Source of the DNA: Cyclobacteriaceae bacterium
Lineage (GTDB): Bacteria > Bacteroidota > Bacteroidia > Cytophagales > Cyclobacteriaceae
Assembly: GCA_947458475.1 (NCBI GenBank)
Contig: CANGZP010000002.1
Coordinates: 1-64,000 of the forward strand
Reading direction: 5' to 3'
DNA: 64,000 bases
Made by a program: the position numbers and the translations under genes. Of the stretch, positions 58,576-64,000 are shown in pieces. A model generated the notes under the pieces. That model was not told the origin of the DNA. It did no database searches and was given only the letters and a program-made list of their open reading frames with translations. The first letter of the stretch is position 1. Every line of letters starts with the position of its first letter.

Positions 58576-60375
58576 TTAATTAACATTTACCATTGCACCT
58601 TTGATGTTGACAGCAGCAGAAGCTTTAATGTTAACGCCCGCTTTTCCATTTACATCCGCTTTCAATTTAGCGTTTAGTTTCACGTTTTTACCATCAATCT
58701 TTGCATCGCCTGCTGAGGAATTCAACACAACTCCTTTGGTACCTTTTAGTTCTAACTTACCAGAAGCAGTAAGTTTAATGTCTTTCTTGGAAGTAATGGT
58801 TACTCCCTTGTCAGAGGTTGTAATCACATTCTTATTTTGATCTTCAATTTTTACTCCCTTGGCTTTATCTGAAATAAAAATCATATTTTTCTTAGGAGTA
58901 ATTACTTTAAACGTCTTGTCTTTGTCATCAAACTCCAGACGCGAGCCTCCTTTAGTCACAATGGACTTAATGAAATTATCTTTTGTGAATTTTTCTTTGG
59001 TGGTGTTCTTTTTGCTGTAAAGCGAGCCCAAGACAACCGGAAATCGAGGGTCATCATTGATAAATCCCACAATAACTTCGGAATTCAATTCGGGGACAAA
59101 AAAGCTCCCAGAATTTTTTCCTGCATGGAAATGCCCAAGCATGGCCCAAATCCCATTTCCCGTACTTTTCAAGGAAGGAATCATCACCTGAATTCTATTT
59201 TTCTTGCTTGGGTCGGCATCCAATTTTTTAACTATTCCAACATGAAGACCTGCAATTGGAGGAAGTAAATTCACTTCCGATTGATTGGAGGATTGGAAGA
59301 GTGCTGGTTTCAACCCGAAGGAAACCTTTGTAGTAAATTGCCCATTTTCAACTCGATGTTCTACTTCGGTGATGTAGACCAACCCGTTAAAAAGTTTACC
59401 AAAACCATTCAATTTCACGAGGTCCCCAAGCGTGACAGCCGTAGTGCCACGAAAGCTCATCTCCCCTACCATCCTTCGTAATCTACTTGCACTCAAGGCA
59501 GCATCTGCAAACCCTTTCAGCTCTTGGGTTAATACAGGAACAGGAACTTTTACACTTACTTTCGTCGCTGCCACTACCTTTCCCAAAACTGCACCCGTAA
59601 TATTTCCAGGCTTGTCAAACTTCGAATCTTTACCTGTTTGTTTTACTTCCTTTTCTTCGAAAATATCGTAATTAATAGCCTCAACTTGCTGCAATTGACT
59701 ACTGGCATCTAAATCCCCTCGAAAAGTTTTGATATCTTTTCCATAAGTGACAGCGAGTTTTTCCATTCCCGATGCTGATGGAACCTCAACATCTACCGCA
59801 CCTAATGAATTAAACACGACCATGCCATTGGCCTTGGCTCTATTGAGTAAAAATTCCCAATCACTGCAATTATGTCTCGCGATTACATCGTGTGTTACTG
59901 TAGTGGTGGCTACTTTTTTGGTAAGACCAGCAGTCGACAACAACGTAGTCATAATCACACTATCTTTTTTCTTCTCATAAAGCTCAGACTTTTTTCCAAC
60001 AGTCATCTTTATAGCCTTATCTGAAGCTTCCAACAACAACAGGTTATCTGAGGATTGGTGCAAGTAATTCTGCCCGACTTGAATACTATGCTTTGTAATA
60101 ATTCCCGAAAAAACCTTCACATTCTTTTCAGCAAAGCCCAGTGATACCTCTACAGTTTTACCCGGAGCAAAACTGGCAATTTCACTTTCAGGGAATAAAT
60201 TCTCATAGGATTTGCCTGCCTCAATAGATAAATAGGCTTTTGCAATTTTATTTACCTCAGATTTGACTAGGATTTTCATGACGACAATATCCTTAGGTAG
60301 GGACTTTCCTCCAACCTTAACATCAAAGGATGCCTCCAACTGCAATGTATCGTCAGGGGATTTTGCGAAAGGCAT
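58576..60375 (-). CDS. VgrG-like spike protein (Afp8-like)
   Basis: gp27-like N-terminus (FSGIITKHSIQV), OB-fold GIVKKLDADPSKKNRIQVMIPSL...FVPELNSEVIVGFINDDPRFPVVLGSLYSKK, C-terminal repetitive beta-helix. Confidence 0.92.
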   Translation of the reverse strand: MPFAKSPDDTLQLEASFDVKVGGKSLPKDIVVMKILVKSEVNKIAKAYLSIEAGKSYENLFPESEIASFAPGKTVEVSLGFAEKNVKVFSGIITKHSIQVGQNYLHQSSDNLLLLEASDKAIKMTVGKKSELYEKKKDSVIMTTLLSTAGLTKKVATTTVTHDVIARHNCSDWEFLLNRAKANGMVVFNSLGAVDVEVPSASGMEKLAVTYGKDIKTFRGDLDASSQLQQVEAINYDIFEEKEVKQTGKDSKFDKPGNITGAVLGKVVAATKVSVKVPVPVLTQELKGFADAALSASRLRRMVGEMSFRGTTAVTLGDLVKLNGFGKLFNGLVYITEVEHRVENGQFTTKVSFGLKPALFQSSNQSEVNLLPPIAGLHVGIVKKLDADPSKKNRIQVMIPSLKSTGNGIWAMLGHFHAGKNSGSFFVPELNSEVIVGFINDDPRFPVVLGSLYSKKNTTKEKFTKDNFIKSIVTKGGSRLEFDDKDKTFKVITPKKNMIFISDKAKGVKIEDQNKNVITTSDKGVTITSKKDIKLTASGKLELKGTKGVVLNSSAGDAKIDGKNVKLNAKLKADVNGKAGVNIKASAAVNIKGAMVNVN

Positions 60376-60378
60376 TGT

Positions 60379-61086
60379 TTATTTCTCTAAGGGTGGAATT
60401 TCAATTTGACTTCCTATTTTCAACCCTCTGAAAGAAGGGAGACTGTTGTAGGAAGCTAATTGCATGTAATACATCGGGTCGTCATAAGATGACTTAGACA
60501 AGGCAATTAATGAATCTCCATCTTTTACCGTGACGATTCTGGTAATATCAGGACTTCGAAATGCCCTACTAATCACCACATCATCTACTTCCTCTATCAA
60601 GCTAAAACTAATCGCTGCACGAACAGGATCCCCTTGAATATTGAAGTACGTATAGTCAATGTTCAGGTCAAATACTTTACCAACTAGGATAAACGCTCCC
60701 CACTGCAAAACGACAAAAGGTGGACTGTGACTTTCATTATTTGGTTTTACCGTTACTTCAAGTAATTGATCAATCGAGTCTTTGATGGAATCCCCATTAA
60801 AGTTAAAAAAGCTGAGATTATCGGGCGCACTCGGTACGGCCCCTGAATTATCTATGGTGAAATTTACTTTTATAGTCTGCTGATTATAGACTGGCGATTT
60901 CCGAGTTGTGGATTTTCCTCCAGCAGAATTAGGTTCATCTGTAGCGGCAGGTTCGCCGAAGCTAATCGCTATGTTTTCTGGATTTATTTGTAACTCATAT
61001 TTCCCAACATAGGAAAAAAATGAAGTCTGACCATTGTCGAATTTGGAATACGCGGTAAGCGAAAGATTTTTATTAAAGCCAAACAT
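60379..61086 (-). CDS. LysM-containing baseplate protein (Afp7-like)
   Basis: C-terminal LysM TRIVTVKDGDSLIALSKSSYDDPMYYMQLASYNSLPSFRGLKIGSQIEIPPL. Confidence 0.88.
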   Translation of the reverse strand: MFGFNKNLSLTAYSKFDNGQTSFFSYVGKYELQINPENIAISFGEPAATDEPNSAGGKSTTRKSPVYNQQTIKVNFTIDNSGAVPSAPDNLSFFNFNGDSIKDSIDQLLEVTVKPNNESHSPPFVVLQWGAFILVGKVFDLNIDYTYFNIQGDPVRAAISFSLIEEVDDVVISRAFRSPDITRIVTVKDGDSLIALSKSSYDDPMYYMQLASYNSLPSFRGLKIGSQIEIPPLEK

Positions 61087-61283
61087 CAGAATTCATTCAT
61101 TTTTTTAATTTTATCCATCACTTCCTGCACACATTGGTCTACAATCTGTTTTCTCAAACCGGAACTCAATCCGCCAACGCCTCCCTCTTTTGCCTTATTT
61201 GACTCTGTGGAAGATTTTTTGTCTGGCTCTTGCGTCCCTTCCATCATCCCTTTTACTAGCAACTGTTTTATTTCTACAGGCAT
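61086..61283 (-). CDS. DUF5908 family small protein (Afp6-like)
   Basis: MPVEIKQLLVKGMMEGT... between LysM and tube genes, as in Afp clusters. Confidence 0.75.
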   Translation of the reverse strand: MPVEIKQLLVKGMMEGTQEPDKKSSTESNKAKEGGVGGLSSGLRKQIVDQCVQEVMDKIKKMNEF

Positions 61284-61314
61284 AACGATTATCTCAATGT
61301 TGATTGAAAGGTTT

Positions 61315-61833
61315 TTAGAAGGAAGTCCCGATCACATCCATTTTAGAGAAGACTACATCAATGGACTCAAAGACAATATCTGATTTTTTTGCATCTAATT
61401 CATCTATTTGCCACTTCACTGGAATCGCATTGTAAATCATCCAGATCATTACTGGAGGGTTTTTGGGATTCTTATCCAAAAGCTGCACAATCAAGGTCAT
61501 TGGCATTGAAAACATGTATCCTGAACCCGTTTTTAAGCACCATTGCATGAGTGGAGAGGAAAAAGGCGCCATCCCTCTTTTTAAAGTCAATGCACTTCGC
61601 TTTACTCCCTTAGGAAGATGGTACACGGTATTATTGAACCCTCCCCCTCTTACCGTTTCATATTCCATCTCCACTCCCAATCCTGTAATCGAGCTAAATG
61701 CGGCATCAGATGGCAACCCTAAAGCCATACTCGCCCCAAGAAAAACTGCACTTGACAAACCACCTGGAGCAAGAGATACCTTAAAGTTATAGGCAACAGG
61801 TGGATCTTTTCGTTTGCTAATGGATGGTGACAT
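61315..61833 (-). CDS. Tail tube protein (gp19/Afp5-like)
   Basis: PPVAYNFKVSLAPGG...FSSITGLGVEMEYETVRGGGFNNTVYHLPKGVKRSALTLKRG...WMIYNAIPVKWQIDELDAKKSDIVFESIDVVF. Confidence 0.9.
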   Translation of the reverse strand: MSPSISKRKDPPVAYNFKVSLAPGGLSSAVFLGASMALGLPSDAAFSSITGLGVEMEYETVRGGGFNNTVYHLPKGVKRSALTLKRGMAPFSSPLMQWCLKTGSGYMFSMPMTLIVQLLDKNPKNPPVMIWMIYNAIPVKWQIDELDAKKSDIVFESIDVVFSKMDVIGTSF

Positions 61834-61889
61834 AATGAGTACTTTGCTTAATTACTTGGGTAATGTTAAAAAGAAAGAGCATGGTGGGG

Positions 61890-62732
61890 TTAAAGCTTGA
61901 CAAAATTTTCTGAAATGTAAGCGTTGATCCCAGGATCGTATTTAAGGCTCTTTGGACTTGGATTTGGTAAAGTTTTTCGATAAACCCCCAATTGATTGGT
62001 TCTCTCCAATCGGAAGTATCCCTTCCATAGAAACTTCATTGGGATGTTTTGATTCGCAATAAACTTGTACGCAATCAATCCTGAATCGGTAGTCACCAAC
62101 TCAGGAGTCCCGAATTCCAAGACTCCTTTGAATTCCCCTTCATTTTCAATGATTAAACCTTGAAAATCACTGACTTTTTCCTCAGAACAATAGCACAGGT
62201 AAACAGGACGTATTAACCGATTTTTAAACACAACTTCTTTCGAGCGAGGTTTAAAACGACGCCCTTGAGCACTTAAAAGTGGTAAAATCGGAAAATCAGG
62301 GTGATGTTTGATTCGGATAATCCCAGACAATCCTGGCCTGTCCAATTCCGGATCTATAGTCCCCTGCTTTGCATCCAATTGCACTGTAGCCTCTAGGTTA
62401 TCATCCAGAAAATACCGTACCTCAGGATCACTTACCAAAACAGTATAGGAATGAAAGTAGATGTTGGTAAACTTAAACTCAAAATCCAAAACAAATGGAT
62501 CTTTGTAGATAGCATTTGAAAAATCTCTTTCTGAGTTCGCAGCTAAAGCAAATCCCCCTGCTCTAGATTTAAAAATAAGGTTATAATTTTTCAGTAAGAA
62601 ATTTGTTTGCGGGGTAGGCTTGAGGGTTAAATCAGTACATACCCTGCCTTCGTAGTAATCATGCAAAAAAACGCAAGAAAATACTTCTAGGTATTTAGTG
62701 ACTAATCGATATGAATTTTGAAACTGCTCCAT
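61890..62732 (-). CDS. Hypothetical eCIS-embedded protein
   Basis: 280-aa ORF between tube and DUF4255 genes, co-directional; no motif recognised. Confidence 0.65.
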   Translation of the reverse strand: MEQFQNSYRLVTKYLEVFSCVFLHDYYEGRVCTDLTLKPTPQTNFLLKNYNLIFKSRAGGFALAANSERDFSNAIYKDPFVLDFEFKFTNIYFHSYTVLVSDPEVRYFLDDNLEATVQLDAKQGTIDPELDRPGLSGIIRIKHHPDFPILPLLSAQGRRFKPRSKEVVFKNRLIRPVYLCYCSEEKVSDFQGLIIENEGEFKGVLEFGTPELVTTDSGLIAYKFIANQNIPMKFLWKGYFRLERTNQLGVYRKTLPNPSPKSLKYDPGINAYISENFVKL

Positions 62733-62823
62733 TCACTAAAACCTAAACTTTTCTGTGTGTAATTATCAAACTATCCCAAAATCAATCCAATTGATAAACA
62801 GGAGTTTATATTTGGTCAATCTA

Positions 62824-63375
62824 CTAACTTTCAGAGGGCTTTCCTAAAACTGAAGTTACTTCCTCACGAATTAAATTATTTGTAAACGTCAACAATTTGA
62901 GTTTGTACATAGCTGAAGGCATGTATTTCAAACCCATGAGCGACCACACACTATTCAACTCGTCGAAAGAGAAATTTATAAACTCAAAACTCAGTTTATC
63001 AACATTTGCCGAAAGCATGGGTAGATTGGAACTATTGAATAGTTGAGTTCCCTGGAAAAACTCAAGAACTAAAGATATATAGCGCAGCGATTCAATGTAG
63101 TTTGGGTCAGGAAAATTGGCCACAAACATCAAATACAAATTAAAATGTTTTGGGGGATTCATGCCCGCAAAAGCCTGGTAGGACCCATTTCGAATTACCC
63201 GCTCCTCTTCAATATTATGTAAAAATACACACAGTTTATTATCTATCTGTGAATTCAAATTTCCAGACATGTCTACTGCATTGGCAAGAATTACCACATC
63301 TTCTTGAAGGTTTAATTCATTTTTAATGTATTCATTCAAGCTAGCAGCAATAGAAGAAAGGACAACGTGAATCAT
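62824..63375 (-). CDS. DUF4255 (Afp16/Pvc16 N-terminal) terminator/cap protein
   Basis: MIHVVLSSIAASLNEYIKNELNLQEDVVILANAVDMSGNLNSQIDNKLCVFLHNIEEERVIRNG...KHFNLYLMFVANFPDPNYIESLRYISLVLEFFQ. Confidence 0.92.
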   Translation of the reverse strand: MIHVVLSSIAASLNEYIKNELNLQEDVVILANAVDMSGNLNSQIDNKLCVFLHNIEEERVIRNGSYQAFAGMNPPKHFNLYLMFVANFPDPNYIESLRYISLVLEFFQGTQLFNSSNLPMLSANVDKLSFEFINFSFDELNSVWSLMGLKYMPSAMYKLKLLTFTNNLIREEVTSVLGKPSES

Positions 63376-63388
63376 TTTCAGGTATGAA

Positions 63389-63619
63389 TTAAGCCTTTAC
63401 GGATTTTAAGAGTACTAAAACTATCCGACCAAAACTTAAAGCAATAAAAAGAATAACGATTCCTATAAGGATATTTGGAAGAAACAAAAGGTCTGCAATG
63501 GATTTAGTCGTGTCGGACAACCAGAGAAAATAAAAGAAAATAGGAAGACAAAGCACCGCCAAAAGAAGAAGTGAAATCACCACTAAAACCCCTTGAAAAA
63601 AGCTTTTCATCATAATCAA
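63389..63619 (-). CDS. Small 2-TM protein inside the eCIS structural cluster
   Basis: 76 aa, two hydrophobic segments (VLVVISLLLLAVLCLPIFFYFLWL and ILIGIVILFIALSFGRIVLVLL), 13 bp upstream of the DUF4255 gene. Confidence 0.6.
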   Translation of the reverse strand: MIMMKSFFQGVLVVISLLLLAVLCLPIFFYFLWLSDTTKSIADLLFLPNILIGIVILFIALSFGRIVLVLLKSVKA

Positions 63620-63904
63620 AAATACAAAAAAAAAAGTTCTCTACAAGGTCGAATTTTGGATTTCTAGTCCTTCAATCCAAGATAATCCTTGTCTATAACC
63701 CATCTTTATCCTATTCCTTAAGCAATAAAAAAAGAAACGGAAGCAATCCGGAGCAAAGAGAGAAGCTTTGTTCAAAAAGGATGAAATATGCCAGGATTAA
63801 CCCTGATCCAATTGGACCAAACAAGCTCAAGTAATTTTCAAAAAAAATGGTTTTCTAATTTACGAATTAGCCAACTGACTGTATTACTTGAATCGTACTA
63901 ATTT

Positions 63905-64000
63905 TTAAGCTGACTCCATACTCAGTCCTTCATACGCAAAAACAATAGTTTCTACAGCAACTTCACTACTCTGAGAATTCAAATCTGTACACGTAACCTG
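63905..64000 (-). CDS. Second tail tube protein, C-terminal fragment (runs off right edge)
   Basis: Minus-strand reading from 64000: QVTCTDLNSQSSEVAVETIVFAYEGLSMESA*, matching the C-terminal pattern of gp19/Afp1-type tubes (...EVAIETLELAHEGL...). Absent from the ORF track because its start is outside the window. Confidence 0.75.
   Translation of the reverse strand, partial: QVTCTDLNSQSSEVAVETIVFAYEGLSMESA

Noticed and set aside
63620-63904. Short minus-strand open stretch (about 50 codons, ...KASLFAPDCFRFFFYCLRNRIKMGYRQGLSWIEGLEIQNSTL*)
   Set aside because: No good start or ribosome-binding context and the only ATG gives 20 aa; treated as intergenic.
1-64000. CRISPR arrays, transposases, integrases, rRNA genes
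   Set aside because: Read for regularly spaced repeats, DDE/tyrosine recombinase-like proteins and rRNA-like sequence; none seen.

Overview
The window looks like a Bacteroidota (Cyclobacteriaceae/Algoriphagus-like) chromosome; the taxonomic guess rests on GldH, a GWxTD protein, the RicT/PSP1-GldH pairing and a TAnnTTTG-type promoter. It has two halves. (1) About 1-27.5 kb is mostly core or metabolic: a partial AlkB-like gene, a cold-adaptation operon (desaturase, DEAD-box helicase, small basic protein, Csp), and a dispersed sulfur module (TsdA-like dihaem cytochrome, two paralogous outer-membrane porins, two YeeE/YedE halves, an MBL-rhodanese protein, thioredoxin). Transcription units of the sulfur module share a TGTGA-N6-TCACA-like palindrome. 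These are followed by DUF2723, GWxTD, RlmB, ManC, KpsF, RecQ, PurD, PSP1, GldH and a tRNA-Ser(GCU). (2) From 27.6 kb to the right edge, every plausible gene lies on the minus strand and forms an extracellular contractile injection system (eCIS) locus. Structural genes are recognisable (tube x2, DUF4255 cap, DUF5908, LysM, VgrG-like spike, gp25, two large baseplate proteins, fibre-like protein, 1605-aa tape-measure-type protein, AAA+ ATPase). They run into two poorly explained accessory modules. One is a tightly overlapping five-gene envelope module: a PLD-like/Ig-like protein, DUF4407, an exported protein, a GH18-like protein that appears to lack the catalytic Glu, and a small 2-TM protein. 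The other is a four-gene module: a STAND/WD40-type protein with P-loop, a paralogue without P-loop, a TonB-dependent receptor with an unusual N-terminus, and a 12-TM translocase-like protein. These modules are the best candidates for an undescribed system. All assignments come from reading sequence by eye; no homology search or structure prediction was run.
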